From positions 5,294,001 to 5,358,000 of the forward strand of contig NZ_JAPEPO010000001.1 of NCBI RefSeq assembly GCF_026340095.1: 64,000 nt of DNA. The letters are read 5' to 3'. Source of the DNA: Streptomyces sp. NBC_01446 (lineage in GTDB: Bacteria > Actinomycetota > Actinomycetes > Streptomycetales > Streptomycetaceae). Under the pieces are notes generated by a model. The model saw only the letters and a program-made list of their open reading frames with translations. It did no database searches and was not told the DNA's origin. Of this stretch, positions 17,635 through 25,752 are shown piece after piece; the stretch's first letter is position 1; every line of letters starts with the position of its first letter. Position numbers and translations under genes: made by a program.

Positions 17635-18135
17635 TCAGGAGGGCTGAGTGCCCGCCATCAACTGACGCAGCAGGTCGGCGAGTTGGCCGGCCTGCTCCTT
17701 GTCGAGCGAGGTGAGCGCCTCGGTCTGCACGGCGAGCCCGGCGCCGACCGCCTCGTCGACCAGCGCCCGGCCCTCGTCGGTGAGCGTCACCTGGAGGCCG
17801 CGGCGGTCGTGCGGGTCGGGCGAGCGGCGCAGCAGCCCGCGCCGCTCCAGCTTGTCGAGCCGCCCGGTCATGCCGCCGGTCGTCAGCATCAGCGTCGCCG
17901 AGAGCTGACGCGGCGAGAGCGTGAACGGGTCACCGGAGCGGCGCAGCGTGGCGAGGACATCGAACTCGCCCCGTGCGATGCCGTAGCGCGCGTACGTCTT
18001 GTCGATGCGGTCGCCCATCGCGCGCGAGATCCGGTAGAGCCGGCCGAAGACCTCCATCGCCGTGGTGTCCAGGTCGGGCCTGACCTCGGCCCACTGGTCG
18101 ATGATCGCGTCGACGGCGTCCTTGCTGCTGCTCAT
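17635..18135 (-). CDS. MarR-family transcriptional regulator
   Basis: 166-aa winged-helix regulator. After a helical N-terminus the DNA-binding part reads SPRQLSATLMLTTGGMTGRL, then DKLERRGLLRRSPDPHDRRG, the classic MarR recognition helix plus wing (about residues 78-118). ATG 18135 is chosen; the longer frame to 18333 crosses the operator repeats and the start of the divergent gene. It is divergent from the EamA transporter at 18290, with four phased direct repeats and a palindrome between, so it probably controls itself and that transporter. Confidence 0.93.
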   Translation of the reverse strand: MSSSKDAVDAIIDQWAEVRPDLDTTAMEVFGRLYRISRAMGDRIDKTYARYGIARGEFDVLATLRRSGDPFTLSPRQLSATLMLTTGGMTGRLDKLERRGLLRRSPDPHDRRGLQVTLTDEGRALVDEAVGAGLAVQTEALTSLDKEQAGQLADLLRQLMAGTQPS

Positions 18136-18171
18136 GGGGCGAGTATGCGACCCAGTTCGGTCGGTCGCAAG

Positions 18172-18238
18172 AAAGTAGCTCGGCGGAAAGTAACTTGGAA
18201 GGAAGTTGCTTGACGAAAAGTAGCTTACGACTAAGCTA
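18172..18238. promoter_or_regulatory. Phased operator array: four 9-bp repeats at 15-bp period plus dyad
   Basis: The sequence AAAGTAGCT and variants starts at 18172, 18187, 18202 and 18217, exactly 15 bp apart. The last copy runs into a perfect dyad TAGCTTA-CGAC-TAAGCTA (18221-18238). The array lies between the divergent MarR and EamA genes and is unusually AT-rich for this genome. Probable MarR sites. Confidence 0.75.
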
Positions 18239-18289
18239 TTTTCCACGTAGCCACTTCTCTCCAACCCATTTCGCCGCGGGGGGCGCCCG

Positions 18290-19276
18290 ATGAAGACGAA
18301 CAAGCACAGCGTTGAGAAGGCGAGCAAGCGCAACGGCGCCGTGATCGCACTGACCGCGCTGGCCCCGATGTCCTGGGGCTCGACCTACGCGGTCACCACG
18401 GAGTTCCTGCCGGCCGACCGCCCGCTGTTCACCGGGCTGATGCGGGCGCTGCCCGCGGGCCTCCTCCTGCTGGCGCTGGCGCGCACGCTGCCGCGCGGCG
18501 CCTGGTGGTGGAAGTCCCTGGTCCTCGGCGCGCTGAACATCGGCGCGTTCTTCCCGCTCCTCTTCCTCTCCGCGTACCGCCTCCCCGGCGGCATGGCGGC
18601 GGTGGTCGGCTCGATCGGCCCCCTCTTCGTCGCGGGCCTCGCGACGCTCCTGCTCGGTGAACGCCCCACGCGGCGCACGCTGTTGACCGGCATCGCGGCC
18701 GCGCTCGGGGTCAGCCTCGTCGTCCTCAAAGCGGCGGGCGCGCTAGACCCGGTCGGCGCGCTGGCGGCGCTGGCCTCCACGGCGTCGATGTCGACGGGGA
18801 CGGTCCTCACCAAGCGGTGGGGCCGCCCGGAAGGGGTGGGCCCCCTGGCGCTCACCGGCTGGCAGCTCACGGCCGGCGGCCTCCTCATCGCCCCGCTCGC
18901 GTTCCTCGTCGAAGGTGCGCCCCCGGCGCTGGACGGCCGGGCCGTCGCGGGCTACGTGTACCTGGCGCTCGCCAACACGGCGGTCGCGTACTGGCTGTGG
19001 TTCCGCGGCATCGGCCGCCTGACCGCGACGCAGGTCACGTTCCTCGGCCCGCTCTCGCCGCTGACGGCGGCGGTGATCGGTTGGGCGGCGCTCGGGCAGG
19101 CGCTGACGCCGGTGCAGCTGGCGGGCATGGCGCTGGCGTTCGGCGCGACCTTGCTGGGCCAGCGCCCGCCCCGGGCCGCCGCTTCTCTCGCTCCGCGATC
19201 CAAACCTTTCAGTTCTACTGAAGAGAAGGAGCGGAAAGTTTCGATGGACCTGACGGGTGGGGAGCTGCGACGGTAG
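18290..19276 (+). CDS. EamA-family (DMT) transporter, copy 1
   Basis: 328-aa inner-membrane protein with about ten hydrophobic helices in two EamA repeats (first ALTALAPMSWGSTYAVTTEF, last LAGMALAFGATLLGQR). Family members export amino acids, purines or drugs. The predicted C-terminal tail (PFSSTEEKERKVSMDLTGG) is hydrophilic, and its DNA coincides with a composite regulatory motif also found before alc. It is divergent from the MarR regulator. The ribosome site is weak (GGGGGG before ATG 18290). Confidence 0.92.
   Translation: MKTNKHSVEKASKRNGAVIALTALAPMSWGSTYAVTTEFLPADRPLFTGLMRALPAGLLLLALARTLPRGAWWWKSLVLGALNIGAFFPLLFLSAYRLPGGMAAVVGSIGPLFVAGLATLLLGERPTRRTLLTGIAAALGVSLVVLKAAGALDPVGALAALASTASMSTGTVLTKRWGRPEGVGPLALTGWQLTAGGLLIAPLAFLVEGAPPALDGRAVAGYVYLALANTAVAYWLWFRGIGRLTATQVTFLGPLSPLTAAVIGWAALGQALTPVQLAGMALAFGATLLGQRPPRAAASLAPRSKPFSSTEEKERKVSMDLTGGELRR
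19208..19251. promoter_or_regulatory. Composite motif, copy A (LysR-type dyad plus AAAGTTTCGATGGACCT)
   Basis: TTCAG-N5-CTGAA (19208-19222), then 12 bp, then AAAGTTTCGATGGACCT (19235-19251). It lies within the last codons of the first EamA gene, about 65 bp upstream of the second EamA-LysR unit. The same arrangement with the same spacing recurs before alc. The inner TCAG-N5-CTGA fits the T-N11-A pattern of LysR regulators. Confidence 0.6.
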
Positions 19277-19316
19277 TCGGGTCGTAGAGAGATCACAGCT
19301 CAGGAGGGGACACGGG

Positions 19317-20282
19317 ATGGCAGTCCTGGACCGGCCGACCACCGGCGCCGAGAAGGTCGCAGCAGGGGACGCAGGGGCCGGAGGGCGCCGCGCAGGCAAC
19401 GGGCTCGGCACCGGCCTCGCGCTCGCGGTACTCGCCACGGTGGTCTGGTCGGGCAGCTTCGTCACCTCCCGAGCGCTGCACGACAGCGTGCCCCCGATCC
19501 AGCACGCGTTCTGGCGCTGGATCATCGCGATCGCCGCGGTGGCGCCGTTCGCGGCGCGTTCCGCCTGGCGGCAGAGGGCGCTGCTCCGCACCCACCTGCG
19601 CTTCCTGCTGCTCGCCGCACTGCTCGGTGTGACCGTCTACAACACGCTCGTCAACCAGGCGGCGATGACGACGTCCGCCGGGAACATGGGCATGATCATG
19701 GCCGCGTCGCCCGTCCTGATGGCGGCGTACGAACGCCTCGGCGGCGCGCGGCTCGGGGCGCGCCGGGTGACCGGCACGGTCGTGGCGTGCGCGGGTGTGC
19801 TGCTCCTGGTCAGCAAGGGCTCCCTGGCGCCGGACTTCACGGCGGGCGACCTGTGGGTGGTCGCGGCGGCGGTCTGCTTCGGCTCGTACAGCGCGCTGCT
19901 GCGGCGCCGGCCGGCGGAGATCGGCGGGCCCGCGTTCCTCTTCGCGACGTTCGTGCTCGGCGCGCTGATGCTGCTGCCGGTGTTCCTCGTCAGCCTCGCC
20001 GTGCAGGGCGGCTTCGAGCCGACGGCGGCGACCGTCTCGCCCCTCCTGTACGTGGGTGTGGTTTCGTCAGCCGTCGCGTTCTTCGCCTGGAACAAGGCGA
20101 TCGCCCAGATCGGCGCGGCCCGCGCCGGCGTCATCTACTACCTCCAGCCGGTGTGCGTGGCCCTGCTCTCGTACGCGGTCCTCGGCGAGGCCATGGGCCG
20201 GCTGCAGATCGCGTGCATGGCGCTGATCCTGGCGGGGGTGGCCCTCGGCTCGGCGACCCGGAGCGGGTCCCGGATACGTTGA
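19317..20282 (+). CDS. EamA-family (DMT) transporter, copy 2
   Basis: 321-aa membrane protein with ten predicted helices in two EamA domains (TGLALAVLATVVWSGSFVTS at the first helix, LSYAVLGEAMGRLQIACMAL near the end). ATG 19317 is preferred because CAGGAGGGG lies 8 bases upstream; the in-frame GTG at 19257 overlaps the previous gene. It ends 4 bases before the LysR gene, so transporter and regulator are co-transcribed. Substrate unknown; closeness to alc allows a nitrogen-compound transporter, but that is inference. Confidence 0.93.
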   Translation: MAVLDRPTTGAEKVAAGDAGAGGRRAGNGLGTGLALAVLATVVWSGSFVTSRALHDSVPPIQHAFWRWIIAIAAVAPFAARSAWRQRALLRTHLRFLLLAALLGVTVYNTLVNQAAMTTSAGNMGMIMAASPVLMAAYERLGGARLGARRVTGTVVACAGVLLLVSKGSLAPDFTAGDLWVVAAAVCFGSYSALLRRRPAEIGGPAFLFATFVLGALMLLPVFLVSLAVQGGFEPTAATVSPLLYVGVVSSAVAFFAWNKAIAQIGAARAGVIYYLQPVCVALLSYAVLGEAMGRLQIACMALILAGVALGSATRSGSRIR

Positions 20283-20286
20283 CCCC

Positions 20287-21192
20287 ATGCGCGCCACCGA
20301 CTGGGACATCAAGAAGCTCGCGATCCTGCGGGCCCTGCGGGACCGGGGGACGGTCACGGCCACCGCGCAGGCGCTGCTCATGACCCCGTCGGCCGTGTCG
20401 CAGCAGTTGACCAACCTGGCCAGACAGCTCGGCGTGCCGCTCCTGGAGGCGCACGGGCGGCGCGTACGCCTCACCGACGCCGCCCACCTCGTCCTGCGGC
20501 ACGCCGAAGCCGTGTTCGCCCAACTGGAGCGCGCCGACGCGGAGTTGGAAGCGTATCTGCAGGGCGAGTCCGGGGAGGTGCGGGTCGCCGCGTTCTCCAC
20601 CGCCGTGCCCGCCCTGGTGGTGCCCGCCGTGCGCGCCCTGCGCACCGCCCACCCCGGGATCGCGGTCCGGGTGCGCGAGGCGGAGGCGGCGGAGGCGTAC
20701 GAGCTGCTCTCGGCCGGTGACGTGGACCTGGCCCTGTCGCTCGCCGCGCACGCGCCCACCGCGCGCGACCCCAAGTTCACCCGGGTGCCGCTGCTCGCCG
20801 ACCCGCTCGACGTGGCCCTGCCGACCGGGCACCCGCTGGCGGGAGCGGCGGGCCCGCGCCTGGCCGAGCTGGCCGGCGAGCACTGGATCTTCGGCGGTTC
20901 GGGGCCCTGGTCGGAGATCACGCGGGCCGCGTGCGAGGCCGCCGGGTTCGTGCCGGAGCAGGCGCACAGCGCGGCCGGGTGGACGGCGATCCTGGCGATG
21001 GTCGAGGCGGGGATGGGTATCGCCCTGGTCCCGCGCATGGCGGCGGCGGGCCGGGAGGGCGTCGTGATGTGCGCGCTGGGCGAGGACCGCCCGGTCAGGC
21101 ACGTGGTGGCGGCGGTACGCAGCGGGTCGGAGGGGGCGCCGGCGGTGTCGAGGGTGCTGGATGCCCTGAGGGACGCCGCGGGCGAGCGCTGA
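20287..21192 (+). CDS. LysR-family transcriptional regulator
   Basis: 301-aa LTTR. The N-terminal winged helix reads KKLAILRALRDRGTVTATAQ, then ALLMTPSAVSQQLTNLARQL (residues 9-48), followed by a linker helix and a type-2 periplasmic-binding-like effector domain (VRVAAFSTAVPALVVPAVRA onward). It is co-transcribed with the EamA transporter and lies directly upstream of alc. Both flanking promoters carry an identical TTCAG-N5-CTGAA dyad, so this protein is the best local candidate to control them. Confidence 0.94.
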   Translation: MRATDWDIKKLAILRALRDRGTVTATAQALLMTPSAVSQQLTNLARQLGVPLLEAHGRRVRLTDAAHLVLRHAEAVFAQLERADAELEAYLQGESGEVRVAAFSTAVPALVVPAVRALRTAHPGIAVRVREAEAAEAYELLSAGDVDLALSLAAHAPTARDPKFTRVPLLADPLDVALPTGHPLAGAAGPRLAELAGEHWIFGGSGPWSEITRAACEAAGFVPEQAHSAAGWTAILAMVEAGMGIALVPRMAAAGREGVVMCALGEDRPVRHVVAAVRSGSEGAPAVSRVLDALRDAAGER

Positions 21193-21207
21193 CGCCCGCA
21201 CCGACCG

Positions 21208-21251
21208 TTCAGTTCACCTGAACGTACATGTCGAAAAGTTTCGATGGACCT
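21208..21251. promoter_or_regulatory. Composite motif, copy B, upstream of allantoicase
   Basis: TTCAG-N5-CTGAA (21208-21222), 12-bp spacer, AAAGTTTCGATGGACCT (21235-21251). In this copy the second part is inside a perfect dyad TCGAAA-AG-TTTCGA. It ends 29 bp before the alc start. Spacing is identical to copy A at 19208. Confidence 0.65.
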
Positions 21252-21280
21252 AAGGGCTCGGCGGGCCCGACAGTGGACGT

Positions 21281-22429
21281 ATGACGACATCCGACGCCAC
21301 GCCGCTCGAAGCCCCCGAGGACCCCCACGCCAACGACGCCGCCCCCTACTCCGGCGGCGACCCGTACGCCGACTACCGCCACTTCGGCGACACCGAGAGC
21401 TACGCGGAGCTGGTGGACCTCGCCGACCGGCGCCTGGGCGCGGGAGTCATCGCCGCGAACGACGAGTTCTTCGCCCAGCGCGAGAACCTCCTCGTCCGCG
21501 AGCCCGCGGTGTTCGACCCGGAGCACTTCGGGCACAAGGGCAAGATCATGGACGGCTGGGAGACCCGCCGCCGCCGCGGTACCGCCGATTCCCCCTTCCC
21601 CGCGCCCGAGGACCACGACTGGGCGATCGTGCGGCTCGGCGCGCCCGGCGTGATCCGCGGCATCGTCGTGGACACCGCGCACTTCCGCGGCAACTACCCG
21701 CAGCGCGTCAGCGTCCAGGCGGCGTGCGTGGAGGGTTCTCCGAGCCCCGAGGACCTGCTCGCCGCCGACGTGAAGTGGGAGGAGCTGATCGCACCGACCC
21801 CGGTACGCGGCCACGCGGCGAACGGCTTCACGATCACTTCGGAGCGCCGCTACACCCACCTCCGCCTCTGCCAGCACCCCGACGGCGGTGTGGCCCGCCT
21901 GCGCGTGCACGGCGAGGTGGTCCCCGACCCCGAGTGGCTCGACCTGCTCGGCACCTTCGACCTGATCTCGGTCCTCAACGGCGGTACGTACGAGGACGCG
22001 TCGGACAAGTTCTACTCGTCGCCCACGCAGATCATCCTGCCCGGCACGTCCCGGAAGATGGACGACGGCTGGGAGAACCGCAGGCGCCGGGTGCACGGCA
22101 CGAACGACTGGGTACGGTTCCGCCTCGCCGCGCAGGGCGCGATCCGCGCGGTGGAGATCGACACGGCGTACCTGAAGGGGAACTCGGCAGGCTGGATCGC
22201 CCTGAGCGGCCGCAACGGCGACACGGGCGAATGGTTCGACATCATCCCCCGCACCCGCCTCCAGCCCGACACCCTCCACCGCTTCAAGCTCCCCGCCCAG
22301 GCCGTGGCCACCCACGTACGCCTCGACGCCTTCCCGGACGGCGGCGTCGCCCGCATGCGCCTGCACGGCTCCCTCACGGAGACGGGCCGCGATCAACTGC
22401 GTGCCCGTTACGCCGAGTTGAAGGGCTGA
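21281..22429 (+). CDS. alc: Allantoicase
   Basis: 382-aa cytosolic enzyme that splits allantoate into ureidoglycolate and urea in purine catabolism. Two allantoicase jelly-roll repeats are visible, each with a KIMDGWETRRRR-like motif (HKGKIMDGWETRRRRG and SRKMDDGWENRRRRVHGTND). Each is followed by a beta-rich block, HFRGNYPQRVSVQAA and YLKGNSAGWIALSG respectively. ATG 21281 has no clear Shine-Dalgarno. No allantoinase or urease gene is adjacent. The LysR-type motif upstream suggests nitrogen or purine control; in Streptomyces this pathway is also known to be controlled by AllR, which is not encoded here. Confidence 0.95.
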   Translation: MTTSDATPLEAPEDPHANDAAPYSGGDPYADYRHFGDTESYAELVDLADRRLGAGVIAANDEFFAQRENLLVREPAVFDPEHFGHKGKIMDGWETRRRRGTADSPFPAPEDHDWAIVRLGAPGVIRGIVVDTAHFRGNYPQRVSVQAACVEGSPSPEDLLAADVKWEELIAPTPVRGHAANGFTITSERRYTHLRLCQHPDGGVARLRVHGEVVPDPEWLDLLGTFDLISVLNGGTYEDASDKFYSSPTQIILPGTSRKMDDGWENRRRRVHGTNDWVRFRLAAQGAIRAVEIDTAYLKGNSAGWIALSGRNGDTGEWFDIIPRTRLQPDTLHRFKLPAQAVATHVRLDAFPDGGVARMRLHGSLTETGRDQLRARYAELKG

Positions 22430-22444
22430 TCGCTCGCACACGCG

Positions 22445-22484
22445 AAGGCGCCCGGCACCGGAGGAATCCGGTGCCGGGCGCCTT
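22445..22484. terminator. Bidirectional terminator, 18-bp perfect stem with GGAA loop
   Basis: AAGGCGCCCGGCACCGGA pairs perfectly with its complement around a GNRA-type GGAA tetraloop. It lies between the convergent alc and pepN genes, with A- and T-ended flanks, and so can work in both directions. Confidence 0.9.
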
Positions 22485-22502
22485 GCGCTGTGCCCGCGAG
22501 TG

Positions 22503-25082
22503 CTACGCGTCAGCCCCCTGCGCCCGCAGCGCGCGCTCCACGCCCGCTCGGGATTCGGAGACCAGGCGGCGCAGGGCCGCGTTCGGTTCGGCTGCGGTGA
22601 GCCAGGTGTCCGTTGCGTCCAGGGTGGGCTGCGAGACCTGGATCGCCGGGTAGAGGCCGACCGCCACCTGCTGGGCCATCTCGTGGGAGCGGGACTCCCA
22701 GACGTCCTTGACCGCGGCGAAGTACTTCTCCGTGTACGGGGCGAGCAGATCGCGCTGGTCCGTCTGGACGAAGCCGGCGATGACCGCTTCCTGGACCGCG
22801 TTCGGGAGCTTGTCGGACTCGACGACCGACGCCCAGGCCTCGGCCTTCGCCTCGGCGGTGGGGCGCGCCGCACGGGCCGTCGCCGCGTGGCGCTCGCCCG
22901 CCGCGGTCCGGTCCCGCTCGTACTCCGCCGTGATCTCCGCATCGTCGTAGCGGCCGACCGCCGCGAGCCGCTCCACGAACGCCCAGCGCAGCTCGGTGTC
23001 GACGGCCAGGCCCTCGACGGTCTGCGTGCCCTCCAGGAGCGCCTCGAGCAGGTCGAGCTGCTCCGGCGTGCGGGCCGTCGCCGCGAACGCGCGGGCCCAT
23101 GCCAGCTGGTGGTCGCTGCCCGCCGCCGCTGCCCGCAGGTGCGCCAGCGTCGCCTCGGTCCAGGTCGCCAGCGCCGCGTCGCGCCTCACGGGGGCCGAGT
23201 ACAGGTCGATGGCCAGCTTCACCTGGCGGTGCAGGGACTGCACGACGCCGATGTCCGTCTCCTTGCCGATGCCCGACAGGACCAGCTCCAGGTAGGCGCT
23301 GGTGGGCAGTTCGGCGTCGCGCGTCATGTCCCAGGCCGATGCCCAGCACAGGGCGCGCGGCAGGGACGACTCGAAGTCGCCGAGGTGCTCGGTGACGAAC
23401 GCGAGCGACTCCTCGTCCAGGCGGACCTTCGCGTACGACAGGTCGTCGTCGTTGAGGAGGATCACGGCGGGGCGGTGCTTTCCGGCCAGCTGCGGGACCT
23501 GGGTCAGCTCGGTGGCCGTGACGTCCAGCTCGATGCGCTCCGTGCGCATCAGCTTGCCGCTGTCGTCGTCGAGGTCGTAGAGGCCGATCGCGATGCGGTG
23601 CGGGCGCAGCGTCGGCTCGCCCTTGGCGCCGGCGGGGAGCGCGGGCGCCTCCTGCTGGATGGCGAAGGACGTGATGACGCCGTTCGCGTCCGTCTCGATC
23701 CGCGGGCGCAGGATGTTGATGCCGGCCGTCTGGAGCCAGGCCTTCGCCCACGCGGTCAGGTCGCGCCCGCTGGTCTCCTCCAGCGCGCCGAGCAGGTCGG
23801 ACAGGCGCGTGTTCCCGTACGCGTGGCGCTTGAAGTACGCCTGAACGCCCTGGAAGAACTCGTCCATGCCGACGTACGCGACGAGCTGCTTGAGGACGCT
23901 GGCGCCCTTGGCGTACGTGATGCCGTCGAAGTTGACGAGGACGTCGTCGAGGTCGCGGATCTCGGCCATGATCGGGTGCGTGGAGGGCAGCTGGTCCTGC
24001 CGGTACGCCCATGTCTTCATGGAGTTGGCGAACGTCGTCCACGAGTGCGGCCAGCGGCTGTTCGGCGAGTACGCCTGGCAGGCGATCGACGTGTACGTGG
24101 CGAACGACTCGTTCAGCCAGAGGTCGTTCCACCACTCCATCGTCACGAGGTCGCCGAACCACATGTGGGCCAGCTCGTGCAGGATCGTCTCCGCGCGCAC
24201 CTCGTACGCCGCGTCCGTCACCTTCGAGCGGAACACGTACTGGTCGCGGATGGTGACCGCGCCCGCGTTCTCCATCGCGCCCGCGTTGAACTCCGGCACG
24301 AAGAGCTGGTCGTACTTGGCGAACGGGTACGCGTAGTCGAACTTCTCCTGGAACCAGTCGAAGCCCTGCCGCGTGACCTCGAAGATCGCGTCCGCGTCGA
24401 GGAACTCGGCGAGCGAGGGCCGGCAGTAGATGCCGAGCGGCACGGACTGCCCGTCCGCGCCCTCGTACGAGGAGTGCACCGAGTGGTACGGGCCGACGAT
24501 GAGGGCCGTGATGTACGTGGAGATGCGCGGCGTCGGCTCGAAGTGCCAGACAGTCCCATCGGGGCCCTTGGGCTCCGGGGACGGGGAGTTGGAGATGACC
24601 GTCCAGCCCGTCGGCGCCTTCACGGTGAACTGGAAGGTGGCCTTCAGGTCCGGCTGCTCGAAGGAGGCGAAGACGCGGCGCGCGTCCGGCACCTCGAACT
24701 GCGTGTACAGATAGGCCTGCTGGTCGACGGGGTCGACGAAGCGGTGCAGACCCTCACCCGTGTTGGTGTACGCGCAGTCGGCGACGACCCGCAGCTCGTT
24801 CGGCCCCGCCGCCAGGTGCTTGAGCTCGATCCGCGAGTCGCGGAACACGGCGGCGACATCGAGCGAATGCCCGTTCAGGACGACCTCGTGGACCGCCGGG
24901 GCGACCAGGTCGATGAACGTGTGAGCGCCCGCCTCGGCGCTCTCGAACCGCACGCTGGTCACGGACCGGTAGGTGCCGCCCTCCTGCGCTCCCGAGAGGT
25001 CAAGATCGATCTCGTACGACTCGACATCGAGCAGTTTCGCCCGCTGCTGCGCCTCTTCACGGGTCAGATTGGTGCCAGGCAC
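22503..25082 (-). CDS. pepN: Aminopeptidase N (M1), copy 1
   Basis: 859-aa zinc exopeptidase that removes N-terminal residues from peptides. The exopeptidase motif GAMEN is at residues 268-272 and the zinc motif HELAH-X18-E uses His302, His306 and Glu325. An ERAP1-like C-terminal helical domain completes it. There is no signal peptide, so it is probably cytosolic. The start MPGTNLTREEAQQRAKLL is shared with a second copy at 37027-39609 of nearly identical length. It is monocistronic. Confidence 0.97.
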   Translation of the reverse strand: MPGTNLTREEAQQRAKLLDVESYEIDLDLSGAQEGGTYRSVTSVRFESAEAGAHTFIDLVAPAVHEVVLNGHSLDVAAVFRDSRIELKHLAAGPNELRVVADCAYTNTGEGLHRFVDPVDQQAYLYTQFEVPDARRVFASFEQPDLKATFQFTVKAPTGWTVISNSPSPEPKGPDGTVWHFEPTPRISTYITALIVGPYHSVHSSYEGADGQSVPLGIYCRPSLAEFLDADAIFEVTRQGFDWFQEKFDYAYPFAKYDQLFVPEFNAGAMENAGAVTIRDQYVFRSKVTDAAYEVRAETILHELAHMWFGDLVTMEWWNDLWLNESFATYTSIACQAYSPNSRWPHSWTTFANSMKTWAYRQDQLPSTHPIMAEIRDLDDVLVNFDGITYAKGASVLKQLVAYVGMDEFFQGVQAYFKRHAYGNTRLSDLLGALEETSGRDLTAWAKAWLQTAGINILRPRIETDANGVITSFAIQQEAPALPAGAKGEPTLRPHRIAIGLYDLDDDSGKLMRTERIELDVTATELTQVPQLAGKHRPAVILLNDDDLSYAKVRLDEESLAFVTEHLGDFESSLPRALCWASAWDMTRDAELPTSAYLELVLSGIGKETDIGVVQSLHRQVKLAIDLYSAPVRRDAALATWTEATLAHLRAAAAGSDHQLAWARAFAATARTPEQLDLLEALLEGTQTVEGLAVDTELRWAFVERLAAVGRYDDAEITAEYERDRTAAGERHAATARAARPTAEAKAEAWASVVESDKLPNAVQEAVIAGFVQTDQRDLLAPYTEKYFAAVKDVWESRSHEMAQQVAVGLYPAIQVSQPTLDATDTWLTAAEPNAALRRLVSESRAGVERALRAQGADA

Positions 25083-25206
25083 GCGGTCATCTCCTAGTTC
25101 CGGTCTACGTTTGTGACGTTCCGGTCATCCTTCCACGAGGGAAGCGGAGAGCGCGATGTCCGTTTTCCGCCGGTGAACCCCCGCGCGCGGGACGAGCCTG
25201 GAGTGC

Positions 25207-25722
25207 ATGACCACGTACATCGCACAGCCCATCGCACCGGCCGCTCTCAAGGAGCTGCGGGACACCGACGACGCGGGCCGCCCCTGCGTCGCGTTCACCG
25301 CCACCGACGACGCGGCCGTCGGGTCCCCGCTGCGCTGCTGTCTGCGCTCCGTCGAGCCCGGCGAGCGGATCGCGCTCGTCTCGTACGCGCCGCTGCGGCG
25401 CTGGAGCGAGGCCACGGGCGCGCACCCGGGCGCGTACGACGAGCAGGGCCCGGTCTTCATCCACGCCGACGACTGCCGTGGACCGGCGGCGGACGCCGGC
25501 GGCTACCCCTTCGACCGGCCCGGCGCCCTGCGCACCGTGCGCCGCTACGACGCCGAGGGGCACATCGTCGGCGGGCGCCTCCTGGAGATCCCCGAGGACG
25601 CGACGGCCGGCTTCGACGCGGCGTTCGCCGAGGCGTTCGGCGACCCGCACGTGGCGCTCGTCCACGTGCGGGCCCTGGAGTACGGCTGCTTCCAGTTCGA
25701 GGTGCGCAGGCCGCAGTCCTAG
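25207..25722 (+). CDS. DUF1203 family protein
   Basis: 171-aa soluble protein without signal or membrane segments. The pattern of the DUF1203 family is recognisable: GRPCVAFTATDDAAVGSPLR, RIALVSYAPL, GPVFIHADDC, a central LRTVRRYDAEGHIVGG, and a C-terminal VALVHVRALEYGCFQFEVR. Two cysteines lie in an LRCCL motif and another in the DDC motif. Biochemical function of the family is unknown. The gene stands alone between the divergent pepN and the convergent asd genes. Confidence 0.85.
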   Translation: MTTYIAQPIAPAALKELRDTDDAGRPCVAFTATDDAAVGSPLRCCLRSVEPGERIALVSYAPLRRWSEATGAHPGAYDEQGPVFIHADDCRGPAADAGGYPFDRPGALRTVRRYDAEGHIVGGRLLEIPEDATAGFDAAFAEAFGDPHVALVHVRALEYGCFQFEVRRPQS

Positions 25723-25752
25723 AACGGCCGCGCGTCCGGAAGGGGGCGGGCG

